From Agriotes lineatus (lineage: Eukaryota; Arthropoda; Insecta; Coleoptera; Elateridae): a stretch of DNA of 64,000 bases. The translations under genes were made by a program, and so were the position numbers. Of this stretch, positions 10,864 through 22,780 are shown piece after piece. How positions within the stretch are numbered: the stretch's first letter is position 1; each line of letters begins with the position of its first letter. The stretch spans positions 50,981,763 to 51,045,762 of the forward strand of contig OW679202.1 of NCBI GenBank assembly GCA_940337035.1. The letters are read 5' to 3'. The notes under the pieces are model-generated. The model searched no databases. It was not told the DNA's origin and was given only the letters and a program-made list of their open reading frames with translations.

Positions 10864-11216
10864 GCCGCAAATAGATTTTTTAAATTTAAATATTTCCACG
10901 AGTGAATGCAAGAGAGAGACAGCAGCTTCGAAGAGCGAAATAGATCTACCAGTTTGAAATTCAAATATTTCCGCAAAAATTCAAAATTAAAAACAACCGC
11001 CGTGAGAAGTGCGCGCGCACCAAGATGGCCGACACCCCCGGGAAATTCAAATTCAAAAAATTAAACTTAGAAAAAATCGGTAAAAATTCAAATTTCAAAT
11101 ATTCCCGCCAGAAATCCAAGATGGCCGCCGTGTAATTCCAGAAGCAAATTAAAAAATCTAATGCGTAATTTAATCAGTAGCACATATGTAAATTACATAT
11201 CAAACTTCATATGTGA

Positions 11217-11336
11217 TTAATTAGATCAAACCGCGAAATTAATTAGATCAAACCGCGAAATTAATTAGGTCAATCCGCGAATAAAACCGCGAAATCCGCG
11301 AATAAATCCGCGAATTAAACCGCGAATCCGCGAATT
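11217..11336 (-). repeat. sub-terminal CCGCGAA repeats, right
   Basis: Mirror of 2629-2748: repeated AATCCGCGAA and AAACCGCGAAATTAATTAG units next to the right end. Confidence 0.7.
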
Positions 11337-11394
11337 AAAGGGGCGTGGCTTAATCGAATTAAAAGGAGTGGGGGATAACTAGCCTCTTTCTACT

Positions 11395-11400
11395 CCCATT
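11395..11400. repeat. target-site duplication, right copy
   Basis: CCCATT immediately after the right end of the fold-back element, identical to 2565-2570. Confidence 0.85.
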
Positions 11401-12320
11401 GTACATAGTAGCAACGAATGTTGTATGTCCGGCATCATATGCAGCAATATTGAAGAATATGGGGATACCTAACTATTTTTTCAATTCTTTAAAATAGAGG
11501 TTGCCCCTATATCTAACACAAGTTTGTAAAGGATCTGGCGTTTCATATTGAAAATTGGGGATATGGTCAACTCAATACTCACCAAAAAGCGAGTTTGTTG
11601 CTTCACTCAAACGTAAATATATAAAATGCGTAACAAATTAATTTAATATTCAAACGTATACAGATACAAAAGTGTAGAAATAGACACAGAAAACGCTAAG
11701 GTGACTGCCTGCCGATGCAGTGAGTGAAACTCTTTTTATACGATCTTCGGAATTTGGTATGTGCTAGGTTTTCTAGAATGATCATGAATTACGATGCCCA
11801 TGAGCTGTTTCATTGCCTTTTGCTTTTCTGCTGCCGCCCTTTTTTTCAGATTTTAAGAATTCAAAAAATTGATAAGGGGTTTGCGACATTGAACCGTATC
11901 TTACTTTATCGGCAGTCGCGTTAGCGTTTACTGCGGTTGTTTTGACAGTTTTGTATCTGCGTATGTTTGAAATGTAAATTATTGTTGTTAGTTTACTCAA
12001 TTATTTTATTTATGTACGTGTTTAAAGCAACCAGCTAAAGTGACGAGTTCAACAATTATGAGTGCATACTTTCTACTACTATTTTGGCTTGCTAATGGAC
12101 GTAAAACGTTAAATGAACAATGTGACGAGTTTGAGGGCAGTGGGTAAACTTCAGAAGCGCATGTTGTACTGCATGAAAACATTTTTTGGCGATACCGTAT
12201 TTCTTAATTAATCATACAGTTTCCGGAAATTGCGTGTCCCTCAGGATTGCCCAAGCAGGTAAGACACTGGATGACCTACCGCCTTATCACCTCCCCAGAA
12301 TTCCCTGTCACTAGGTCGGT
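11401..12320. other. no gene seen
   Basis: AT-rich spacer. Overlapping short frames at 11724-12000 on both strands show no motif. Confidence 0.6.
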
Positions 12321-13153
12321 TATAAGAGTGTTAATTAAGTACGTAGACAAATTTTAAGGGGTAATTCCTTGATCAATTCTAAGATAAAAAGTATGGGACC
12401 TAAACGGCTTCGTTTTCAAAATACAGGGTGTTACAGCTTAAACAAAAAAAAATTCTTTTCAAAAATTTGTAAAACTTTCTGTAGGTTAGTATTTCATAAA
12501 GTGGCATTGTTCGGTCAAAATAAATTTAATTTATTTCCACCAGTGGCATCGGGGCGACCTCAGCTATATTATTTTAGAAAAATCTGGTACACGCCACTGT
12601 TTTTCAGCCGAAAGTTTTGTAGCTATTGTGAGATTGTTTGTTATTAAATAATATTTTTTAAAAACCTCTTTAAACTGTATTGTTTGAAAACGAAGCCGTT
12701 TAGGTCCATTAACGTCCAATGAACGAAATTGCTGTTACACATTTTTCCGTTTTTCTCGAAAAGGTTTATTCTATCAAAAAAATAAAAGTTACATCTTCTG
12801 TATAGTTTCAATGAATGAAGCTAAAAAACTTGTCGAACTGGCTAAAATACAGTGGCGTACCAGATTTTTCTAAAATAAGGTAACTGGGTAACTGAGGTGG
12901 CCCCGATACACGCCACTGGTGGAAATAAATTAAATTTATTTTGACCAAACAATGCCACTTTATGAAATACTAACCTACACCAAGTTTCATTAGAATACCT
13001 CTAGGCGTTTTCCAGAATTTTGAAAAAAGTAATACATCCTGTATCTTGAAAACGAAGCAGTTTCGGTGCCATGTTTGTATGAACTTTTTACCTTAGAATT
13101 AATTAAGGAATCTCCCCTTAAAGTTTATCTACGTACTTAACTAACGCCCTGTA
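12321..13153. mobile_element. long-TIR MITE, ~0.83 kb
   Basis: Two imperfect inverted arms (about 12321-12603 and 12848-13153) share the ends TACAGGGCGTTA / TATAAGAGTGTTA, then TTAAGTACGTAGA and further matching blocks including a shared CAGTGGCGT segment. The inner loop again contains an inverted copy of the GGCTTCGTTTTC phrase (12403-12418 against 12686-12707). No transposase frame is present; the 92-codon frame at 12369-12647 is spurious. TA-flanked TACAGGGTG ends suggest a Tc1/mariner-type MITE. Confidence 0.65.
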
Positions 13154-13993
13154 TGTCAGCATGTCACCAAAAGGGAGTTTGAATTCATGCTGGAACAAGG
13201 AATCGTCTGTCCATTCGAAAAACAAATGGTTTGCCGCTGTACATTAAGAAATATGACGACTGTAGACCCTACCGCTTCTTAAATACCAGGACACTCCCGA
13301 ATTGCTATACCGTTGCAAATAACCTCTTCAATATTATCGTCAATATGTAACATATTACTGCAATACTATGCGCCTAGTTACTGGGATTTAATTACAAATT
13401 CATGAAACATTTAATAATTAAAAACGTTAATGCAGAATAATTACAAAATACTTATTTTAATACTAATTATAATAAACATACACAGGTAACAGAAAACGTA
13501 AATGTTATTGGAATTTATAACTCATCTCATATGGCTAATCTCATCTCATAGCTTGGATTCCAGAAGGTTATAATTTTTATCATTTACGAAAAACTTCAGA
13601 CTAGTTAGGTTTTTATTAGGAAAATTATCTCGACAAGAAAACGGAATTAAAAATATCTACTTTAACTGGTTTCCTTTTTTTGTTTAAATTCGATCGATAT
13701 CGAAAACATTATTTGCTTCCCGAAGTGGCATTCAGCTTTTTTAATTTTTTAGCGTAATTTAAAATAATCTACCTGATTTCGTGTAGATTTAAATTAGTTT
13801 TTGTTTTAGCCCAATAAAATAACAAGTTCATTGAAACTGTTTTGATCTAGCCAATACCCTCCAATTCTACACACAGCTTACGGCTATGTAGAGCGATTTA
13901 GTAGTAGAAGTACATTAAAACAATATGAGACTGTGCAAGCCTCTTATCGATACTTCGACATACTAGCGTTGGTATGGAGAGGTTTTTGCCATG
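13154..13993. other. no gene seen
   Basis: AT-rich DNA, no ORF or repeat recognised. Confidence 0.55.
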
Positions 13994-14190
13994 AGCTTTT
14001 TGGAATGCCTCCTTCGTAAGGCTCATTAAGTCTTCGTAATATGCTAAACCGGTGCTATCAATGTGGTATGGATGGCATTATTATGTTATGCACATTACTG
14101 CGCCATATGTGCGACAGTTTCGACTGGAGAGAATTCGCAAAAGAGGCGAGAACTAATTATTACGAAACCTAAATGGAGGAAATCGGTTTG
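13994..14190 (+). repeat. dispersed ~196-bp repeat, copy A
   Basis: Aligns along its length, with many substitutions, to 29187-29382 in the same orientation. Shared landmarks are AGCTTTTTG at the start, ATTATGTTAT, GCGCCATATGTGCGAC, GAACTAATTATT/AAACTAATTATT and the CCTAnA(C/T)GGA stretch at the end. No terminal repeats and no coding potential are obvious. Confidence 0.6.
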
Positions 14191-14559
14191 ATTTCAAGTA
14201 CGCGATTTACCAATACAAATTAGAGAGCGTGGCTGGAGCATAGAGTACCGATAATGTGCCATTTAACAATAGTTTAACTGAAATTTTCAACAATATTGTG
14301 CTGTGTTTTGGTCTTTTATTGCATAGGGCAACTGAAAGGTTCGTCAAATGTAATCCCTAAAGAAAACAGTTCCTTTTGAATTGCGCAGCAAACGATAATA
14401 TCAAAATGTAAACAATTTCTTCAATAATTCCAAATAGAAAATGAGCATTCCTAGAAAAAAGTAGAGATTGAGCAAAACATACGTTTTTTATTGTAGATAA
14501 TAACAACAAGATCCAATAATTCGTATTAACGCCTATTTCTTTTAATGGGAACATTCTTC
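14191..14559. other. no gene seen
   Basis: AT-rich spacer ahead of the minus-strand LINE remnant. The 96-codon minus frame at 14357-14647 overlaps the end of that remnant and has no further motif. Confidence 0.5.
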
Positions 14560-16110
14560 TTCTTCTGCTGCCATTTAGGTGGGCCACGGTCTGTTTTTCC
14601 CAGTCTACGCCTGTTCTTTTGATGTCGATATCCAACATTACCGTCATCTCTTCATTGGTGTCTTTGGCCTTGTTCTTCCTATGAGTTTATCTTCCTTTGT
14701 TCTCTTTGGCAGCCTTTTATTTTCCATTCTTCCGAGGTGTTCCTTCCAGCCTTTTCTTCGTTACCTTCCCCTTTCTCATATGTCTTGCAGATTGTTTCTC
14801 TTTAATAGGTATTGTTTCAACGGTTTTCGTTTCTGCAGTTCTCATCATTTGTGTATCGTCTGGATTAGTCTCTATTACATACGTTATAATTGCCATCAAG
14901 GATGCAGGGTATATTCTTGCTTTACATCTATGGACATATATTTATTTTTACAATCAAGTGCTTTATGTATCGTAAAATACGGGCAGCTTCATGTGTTTGC
15001 AAAGTGTTTCCTTTTTCAAGTTTTATCTACGCCAAGATAGTTGATAGTATAATTGAACCTTGCATCTTGCTGTGCCCTAGACCATCATCATAAATATAGT
15101 TTTCTGTGTATTAATGATTTGGTTTATTGCTTTTGTTGTATAGCTAAATCTGTGAAGCGGTCTTTGCAAATCGTTTTCGCTTTTAGCCGATTCTACTTAT
15201 GTTTTTTCTGTTTTGGGAGACTGACTATTGTTTTCATCATTCGATTAAATTCCTGTGTTGACTAATGGTTCCTTAGTTAGCTGATGCTCAACTTTGATTT
15301 GTTAATATCGGATATAGTGTGGTACCATTTCTTATTTGTTCTCATTTCCAAATTTGAATAACATTCTGTAGCTCGAGTCTGTCACAGGCCTTCCTTATAT
15401 CCACAAAAAACGATTGATCTATTAAACTCCAAGAATTTTAACGGTCGACTTGTTTTTTCTAAACGGTTGTTGTTCTTCTGTGATTGGCATTATATTGCTC
15501 ACCGTCTTCAGGACCAGTTTTGTAAATGCCTCTAACGTACGTACTGTCCTTTCTTGGAGATCGAGATGGTTATGCTTCATTTCTAGCCGCTGGTCATAAA
15601 CAGTTGGCTTATAATGCTTTTGATTAATTTAGTAAGTTCTTGTATTAGTAGATCTTCTTCATATGCGAGTATCTCATTGCTTATTTGATCAGGATCTTCG
15701 GCTTTGGTAGTTTTCAATTTGGTTGTTCCTTAGTTTGTCGGTATTCAATTTGATTGGTTCCACTTACTTGGTTTGTTGACCACTATCAGCTGTGATATGT
15801 CCATCTTCTTCTTGTGAGCACAGACCTTTGAAATATTCGCCTCACACTCGGTGTTAGTCTCGTTGTTTGAACTGTGTCCTTTACAACTAAATTAGTTTTC
15901 ACAACTTTCTCAGTGGCTGCTGAAAACTTTCCGCAGTATTATTTTTGAATCTGTATTATTCGCTGCTCTTCGTTCTCTTACATATGAGTTCCATTTTCCG
16001 GCCTGAACCAGGGTGCTTTTCAATTTTTATTGATGTTTCTCCTTTTTCCTGTCCCCTCTTCTGTTGCTTCTAGCATTTTTTCTGAGCGTCGACCACTTTG
16101 TTCCACACTG
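14560..16110 (-). pseudogene. decayed non-LTR retrotransposon RT (RTE-like)
   Basis: On the minus strand the segment translates in broken frames into LINE polymerase pieces. In order they are an ITISISKKG stretch (about 15570) matching the 'finger' region, a QPFRKNKS-like piece (about 15440) and FVDIRKACDRL (about 15375-15410), which is RT motif A. A basic C-terminal region follows, ending near 14570 with IDIKRTGVDWEK. Many stops and frameshifts show it is dead. Assignment to an RTE-like insect LINE is from motif wording, not an alignment. Open frames on the plus strand (14579-15265) are antisense shadows. Confidence 0.6.
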
Positions 16111-18994
16111 TCTTCTTCATTTGGTATTTTTGAGTTTTTTAGTGATGTCGTTGATCTCGTTATAAAAGGAGTCCTTGTTAAATGAAGAAAGTTTTACAAG
16201 TCTACACACAATGCTTTCAGGACAAAATTAAATGAATATTTATGAAATGCCATTTTAGATGATCTAAAAAAAGAGATTTGAATAATGGTGAAATGGGTAG
16301 TGTTACTTTGTGAATATCTTGTTATACAAAACATTTTTTAAATAATAAATTTTCTGTCTACAATTCAAAATATTAATCGTAAACTGCTTCTTAATCTAAA
16401 AACCTTGATTAAATAGTAAACATGTTTATAATCACTTTCATTATTCTCTATTACAATGTGTATATAATAAAGCGGTGACATTCTCGTTCTGTTAAGTCTA
16501 TAATTTGCTTTCTAAGCCTCATCAAAGTAACAGACCCATCGCCTGCTGTGAGTACAACCTAGCTAATTAACTGTTTAATAAAAACATAATGCAGGCTCGA
16601 TCTAGTTTGGTAATGACCTGCGTCTGGCAACGTCGATTGTGATGAACTTATTAGGAAACTTGCAGCCATAGAAGTTGCAGCGGAAACGGACAAGTGGTCA
16701 TCGCCAAAATGAGCGAGAGAACCGTTAGAGAAAACGCGAGCCCATTAAGTGAGTTGCAGGAATTTTCATAAAAAGATGGAATTTGATACGCGAGGAATTC
16801 CAAACAAAGCCCCATTTGGTAGGATAACAGAAAAGCGTCTACCAGTAATTCGAGACGAGCCCACATTCGTTAAACCCACGGTGGATATGCAGATTAATTT
16901 AATTTGATGGATCATTTTTAGCGCTTTTTAGGTGCTGCTGGTAGCACTCCCGGCTCGGTCGCCCGGTAATTGCTTTTCTTGTGTTAACGCCGGAAGTTTC
17001 ATAATTTACAAGCTTTTGATTAGTACGCATGATTACTGAAGCTATTTTTGCAGCTACGCGAGTTGAAAAGTTCATCTTATCAGCGCAAGAGGCAGAAAAT
17101 CAGATTTATGACGTCGTCTCTTAGAAAAAAGTATTTATAACAGCAGAAGAATCCACGTAAATCATACGCTAGGGTAATGACAAGGTAATTTTATTTAAAA
17201 AATGAAAGAATTTTAGTATTCCCAACCTCCTACGGTTGTTTGACGGTTAAACGAAAATAAGCTAATGTAGACATATCGTGTTAGTCTAATATTATATTTG
17301 GGCATTTACATCTCTTTGTAATAGTTCTAAATTTTCAGTGTTACAAAATCCTAACAATTACTTTTACATTTGCATAGGCATAGATGAAGAGCTTGCAGTC
17401 ATTAAGCTGCGAACTAATTGCACTAATTACATTTGTGTTAGGCCTTATAACATACATGAGAAACGTTTTATAGTCTCAGGTTAATGTTCAGATATTCTTG
17501 ATGTAATTATGCATTTATTTACATACACCTTTTTTAGTCTGACCTTTGACATTACCCTCTGGAACCGCTTTCGCATTACTTCAGGAGGTGTTGGCGTAAC
17601 TTAGACTAACCTTAACTAAGCGAAATCGAAACGCCCAGGCCGGTAGTCAAACTCTTGCCCGAACATTTCGCATTTCGCCGTGACCACGGCTGCAGCTGCT
17701 GACACCATTAGTACCCCACCGAGGTCCGATATTACATACACATACAATTCTATATTTAAGACAAAAAGTAAAATTACATCAGATGCTCTGGACCTGAATA
17801 TAGAAATATTAAAGTCAGAAAGAGATAAACCTGATTAAAAATATACAAATTTTGCAAAAATCGAATTCTCATACCACTATGACTTGCATAAATGTTGCTG
17901 CATTTAAGCTTGAGAAAAAATTTAAGCTCAAACTTTTAACAATAGTAATAAATGACAAACAAAATTTACAGAAATAAGAGTTATTCGCCTTCCTAGCCAG
18001 TTAGTGTCAGTAGTGTCTATATGGCAATTAAAAACTCAAATGTCCTGCGTGTATGTAAATCCCAATAATTTTTAATACGCAGTACCAATCACCATCTAAA
18101 TGTGTTAATGTCTCAAGATATTTAAGAATAATGTAGCCAGCACATGGGTAAAATAAAAAACCACAACATTGGATTTCTAGTGACACTCTTTTTTTGTCGA
18201 GAGACGAAGTCAACTTGCAAGGACTGGACTACATATTCTAGAGTTACAGTTTTACACAAAAAAGATTAGCCCGTAAAATGTGATATTTCATGCTAGTAAG
18301 GTTGTTCTGTTATTTAAAATTTTGAAATTGCCGCGTGATTTTCGCGCCTTCATCGAAATTTAGTTCGGATTGCTGTTGCGACTTGCAAATGCGTGACGCC
18401 GTCAGTTTTTTTCCTCAGTCCCGCAAAACACCTAGAAGAAACCGGCTGCTCCCACCTGGCACTTGTCGTGAGCATAACCTGGGCGCAATATGTTCATTGT
18501 TTCGTTAAATTTGGGAAGATTATCACCGTCGGTCAGCGTTCATCGTCAAATTTTTGTATCTTTCTCATCTCGCGAACATCTACGAGTGCCAGTCGTGCCC
18601 CTGGTCTCTGTCATTATGGCGATCATTTTTGTGGGTTAGTCATGCCCTAGGTCTGGAGAAGACCCTCCCACCTCATCAGGCGTGCATTCAGGGATCTCAA
18701 GCCCTCTGAACTGTACTACTTTAAGCTGCTGGCTCGCTTGCCTTCAAAACGATATTGCGTACACATGAAGTTAAATATTTCCTGTTGTGGATAGCTTCTA
18801 CGGGGCTTGTAGTTCTTGCATGTGTATACTTTTCTTCTAGTAGCTAGGTAGCTCTAGCCTACCTATCTTTATAATAAGAAGTAAATCGTTATTATTATAT
18901 ACCGATATTCCCATAATTAAATATAACGCAGTGAGATGCAGTGAATAAAAAATAAAATAGGTACTTCAAAAAGAAAGAGATATCTGCAAAATTT
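16111..18994. other. no gene recognised (2.9 kb)
   Basis: Mixed-composition intergenic DNA. The part at 16600-17100 and an 85-codon frame at 18393-18650 are somewhat richer in GC than average but show no motif, splice pattern or homology I can name. The GC-rich parts could be conserved non-coding DNA; this is a guess. Confidence 0.45.
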
Positions 18995-20090
18995 CAGTCA
19001 TAAACGTCAAAACTAATTTAAAATCTGTATTCAATTAAAAGTTAAGCAATTAATAATGGAATTAACGTAAAAGTTCGAACTGTTGTCCTTCATGATTTAA
19101 ACATAATTGCACACGTTTTTTAACCTAACGGCCAACGGTGCAACAAAGATCATAATTTGTAGCTATTCCCTGAACGCATTAGCGATTGCTTCTTTAATCT
19201 TTTCCAAATTATTTGGCCCGGTTTTATAGAGTATATTTTTAATAAGTTCCCAGAAAAAAAAATGTTCGTGCTTGTTAAATTTGGATTTCTTGATGCCCAG
19301 TCAATAGAACCGTCTCCGTCAATCCGTGTCCTGGTAACTGTCAATTTAAAAAAGGTCTCACTGCCGTAGCGAAATGCGGGGAAGTGCCAACTTGTAGAAA
19401 GTATAATCCGGCAAATTCTTCTCTCTGTTGTAGTTAAGGGACCGCTTAGTTTCTTAGCATGTTCAAATAATTTTCTGAAAGCGTACGGAGCATGGACCCA
19501 CAACAACAAACGATGAACTTCCTCCCTTATGGTTAAATGAGGATTTTCAGTAGTATTCTAAACACGGTTTCACCTCATTTAAAACCTGCCTCATCTGTCC
19601 AAAATATTTTATCCAAAAATTGTTCTTCTTGAATTGATTTAACAGAGCACGACAATGCTCTCATTTATCCCAATCGCTATCTTTAAAAAATGTATTTCTT
19701 GTTTCACTTTAAATTTGTTGTTCTTTATAATTATCCATAATGAATTGCGAGGTAAATTCAATTTTGCAGATAGTGACCTGAAACTAGTACGACGCTTTTC
19801 TACAACAGCTTGATATATCAAATGTTCATTACTTTGGGAACATGATGCGAAAAGCCGCCCACCTCCTTCTGCATGATGCAGTAAATTGGTTCTACTAAAT
19901 TTTGCAATAACTTTCATTACGGACTTTAGTGTTGGAACAGGACTTTCATGAAAATCGTGCACTAAATGAACCACTACTTGTCTCAAACTCCCATATTTGT
20001 AATGGAATATAATTAGTTTAAAATGTGAAAGTTTAAAATTTCTGTTGAGTTTGACGTTATGAGGTTACTTAAATATGTCATAATTCAAAG
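18995..20090 (-). pseudogene. decayed mariner/Tc1-type transposase
   Basis: The minus strand holds a broken transposase. A helix-turn-helix N-terminal part contains the block SLSAKLNLPRNSLWIIIK (about 19720-19790, within the open frame 19639-19986). A C-terminal part contains SIDWASRNPNL (about 19265-19310), corresponding to the WPxRSPDLTPLD end of the DDE/D domain. The final catalytic Asp position reads Asn, and the frame shifts before and after. The outer sequences TCATAAACGTCAAA (about 19000) and its imperfect complement near 20060 may be terminal repeats. Same general family as the remnant at 44668-45742. Non-functional. Confidence 0.65.
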
Positions 20091-21789
20091 CAGTTTCAAG
20101 CGTACTAAAATATGATTTTATTTCTCATTGCTGTTGAATTTAAATATGGACCCATCGGTATATATGTTGTTGGAGTGTTCGCGCTTCACGGACACCATCT
20201 TAAGCTCCCTTTTTCATGGAGGGCCTAGAATATTGTCAGGAGACAGGTTGGGTGGTGACTAGCCTAATAGGTTTGCTTGTAACCGTGATGTCACCTTAGG
20301 GACGTTCTTCTCAAATAGTAATAAATTTCAAAGCGATCAGAGCCGGTTGCGCCCGGATATTTTTCCATGTAGTCTTGTCTGTTCCATATACATTATTATC
20401 GGTGCAATATGTTTATCTGTACTCTGTACCACTGCATGCAGATGCTCTTATGAATGAATCAAACATTAACAGGTGGAGGACAGGTATGTCTACAGGTAGA
20501 ACAACGTCAAAAACACTCCCTATTCGTCGAGGTCGTTTCCTTCTGGATTAAGATATGCCAATCCATTCTCTCATTTTAGCGAGAATGTATAATCCAGTGG
20601 CGTCCGAAATTAAAAACTACTTAAATACATTCTACGTCTCCCCTTAATTGATTTAAGACATAAACAGCCACGCTTTCAGAATCGAACCGTGTCCATGTCC
20701 CACTGTAGCTAGCTGGATACGTGATTGGTTTGATAACTTGTTGGAAATCAATTTCAGAGTGTAACCAGGTGCTGCTTCACATTATAAATAAAAAATTGAG
20801 ACTCTATGTTTACTAACACGGGAAACACAGAAGCATGAATTCGCTGAAGATCTAAGTTAGCAAGGGTCCTACGAAAAGTTAACAGAGATGATAAAACGGC
20901 ATTCAAATATTTCGTTCAATCAAGTGTAGCAGCTATTTCAAATAGTAGGGTAAATGGTTTATACGTTAAAATGGGAGAAAATTACTTCAAACTTTTTAAA
21001 TGCAACAATTTCTATCAACAAGTTTATGATAATAATAGTACTGTTACGAATACGAAGAATAAAGCGAGAAAGTCAAATGTGGCTACGTGAGTTTAGGCGT
21101 CGGCTTGGGGGACAAATATTATCGTCGATTTTCCTCTGTTGAGTTGAGACCTATTCACAATTATCTGTTCAAAACGTGTTAAACAATATTATTTGTAATT
21201 TACTAACGTCATCTACAAAATGCCACTCTACGACCTGAAAATACCGCAACCCTTACAGATCGAATTTTTTATTACTTTTATATGTTGGTAGTTAAGTGGT
21301 GCTTTTGGTATAGTAAAGCTTTGGTGAACTGTTTCGTAACCGTGATTTAATGTTTATTCAGAAAATATCTTCAGGGAAAGCTGTTAAGGTATCAAATCGG
21401 TAGTAGCTTGAAGTGCGCGATTTAAACTTTGTTACTGAATAATTAATCGGAATGTTGACCATATTGGCCTTTTGACCTGGCCCAACCCAACTACGTTGCT
21501 TTTTCCCCACTGGTTTAGGATGACTAGCTTTAATTACGACGCCTATTCCGCTATATCCAATATCATCGGGTTCCTTGCATTATAAAATTCGCGTCATTAC
21601 AAGATATAAGTTCACCATTATTAAAAAATTTTGCGGAACGTATTGCGTACACAGTTTTCAGTAGAATAACAAAAACCTAGTTGAGTTTGGAGAGACGTAA
21701 TAGGGGGAGAATATAGCAACCAGAAGGCAGAAAAAGACAATGGGTTCTTTGCTAGTCATTCCCGATTGTAATTTGTTTTGTTGGAAATA
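20091..21789. other. no gene seen
   Basis: Intergenic DNA, only short open frames (up to 68 codons) with no motif. Confidence 0.5.
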
Positions 21790-22780
21790 AATAACGGAGA
21801 AGAAAATTACGACTGGAAAAAGCTTCTTCTTCTGTTCATTGATTTGGGCAAGGCATATGACCACCTACCCGTAGCAAGATGTGCTAATTAAAGACAAGAT
21901 AACCAACAAATTTTTGGCAACTAAAGGTCTTAAACAAGGATGTTGTATATCGATAACTGTGTTTAAAGTCCACATTGGATATGCTTTTAAGAACTGGAAA
22001 AGGAAATATGCAGGGATGGGCTAAAGAACCATACTATATCTACACTCTTTAATTTTCTAATGAGCAGGTCCTTTTGACACAGAATAAAGAAGACCTAGAG
22101 TATATGACGCGAAAGATAAAAGACTAATATGAGAAAGCTAAATTAATATAAATAAAACAAAATACCTATCAATAGGAAACACATCTGAAGTTTTAGATTT
22201 AGGAAATAATGAAAAAGTCATTGTAATAACTACCAATATCGTATGAGCAAAAAGAAAGTTCATCAAGGGCACCTTTGGAATGTTTAAGTCGCATGTATTA
22301 CAACACCAGAAAATATGAAGCTGTTATTTGGCATTTGTTACAAAATGAGGTTATGATTTTCTTCTTCTTCTTGTGTAGGCTTTGTACATATTTCCGTTCC
22401 GTTTATTACCGGGAGTCGTGACCACGGGGTGATCACGTTGCGATATTAGCCTCTGTCGGTCACTGTCTATAAAATATCAGTGAGGATTAGGTATGTATGT
22501 TTTAGTGTTGTAATACATGATTTCAAAATTCCAAAGGCGTCTTTGATGAACTTTTGATCATACTATATTTAAGCGTGCGAATAGTTAAAGATGGAAGCGA
22601 TCGACCACCAATCAGAGAAAATATAGAACAAGGAAAGAAAGTAATAATGAGGTTGAATGGAATCTGGTGGCACAAAGACATCAGTAAAAACGAAAAAATA
22701 ACATATACAACACCATTGTAAAACGTGTATCACTCTACGGGGCGGAAGTATGGAGACGGACAGACAGATATACTATATTG
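21790..22780 (+). pseudogene. decayed LINE RT fragment
   Basis: Plus-strand pieces of a non-LTR reverse transcriptase. LFIDLGKAYD (21835-21862) is motif A and KGLKQGCCIS (about 21924-21950) is motif B. Remains of a thumb region follow with NKTKYLSIGN near 22155, and of the C-terminal linker with KVIMRLNGIWW near 22640 and SLYGAEVWR-like wording near 22730. Motif C (YADD) is not preserved. About 170 bp of foreign-looking sequence (22360-22540) interrupts it. Many stops. Confidence 0.6.

Larger units (their letters stand above)
2571..11394. mobile_element. Maverick/Polinton-like fold-back element, 8.8 kb
   Basis: Two inverted arms of about 3.74 kb (2571-6314 and 7652-11394) enclose a 1.34-kb unique centre. 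The outer ends read AGTAGAAAGAGGC and its reverse complement, so the element starts AG and ends CT, and it is flanked by the 6-bp duplication CCCATT. Those end features are typical of Maverick/Polinton elements (known family property). Unlike an autonomous Maverick (usually 15-20 kb) it shows no DNA polymerase B, retroviral-type integrase, protease, packaging ATPase or capsid frame on either strand. What it carries is a tRNA-Leu, a 255-codon ORF and one tRNA-Asn-like unit per arm. I infer a non-autonomous derivative, or an unclassified fold-back element using the same integration chemistry. Confidence 0.75.
7652..11394 (-). repeat. right 3.74-kb terminal inverted repeat
   Basis: Reverse complement of 2571-6314, beginning TCGTGCACCTC at the inner edge and ending CCTCTTTCTACT at the outer edge. 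Contents mirror the left arm: degenerate array (about 7955-9775), tRNA-Asn-like unit (10792-10863, plus strand) and CCGCGAAT block (11217-11336). The T-run near 7810-7822 differs in length and composition from its partner. Confidence 0.92.

Noticed and set aside
14579..15265. Cluster of overlapping plus-strand ORFs as a gene cluster
   Set aside because: They are antisense to LINE polymerase debris and translate into Phe/Leu/Cys-rich nonsense.
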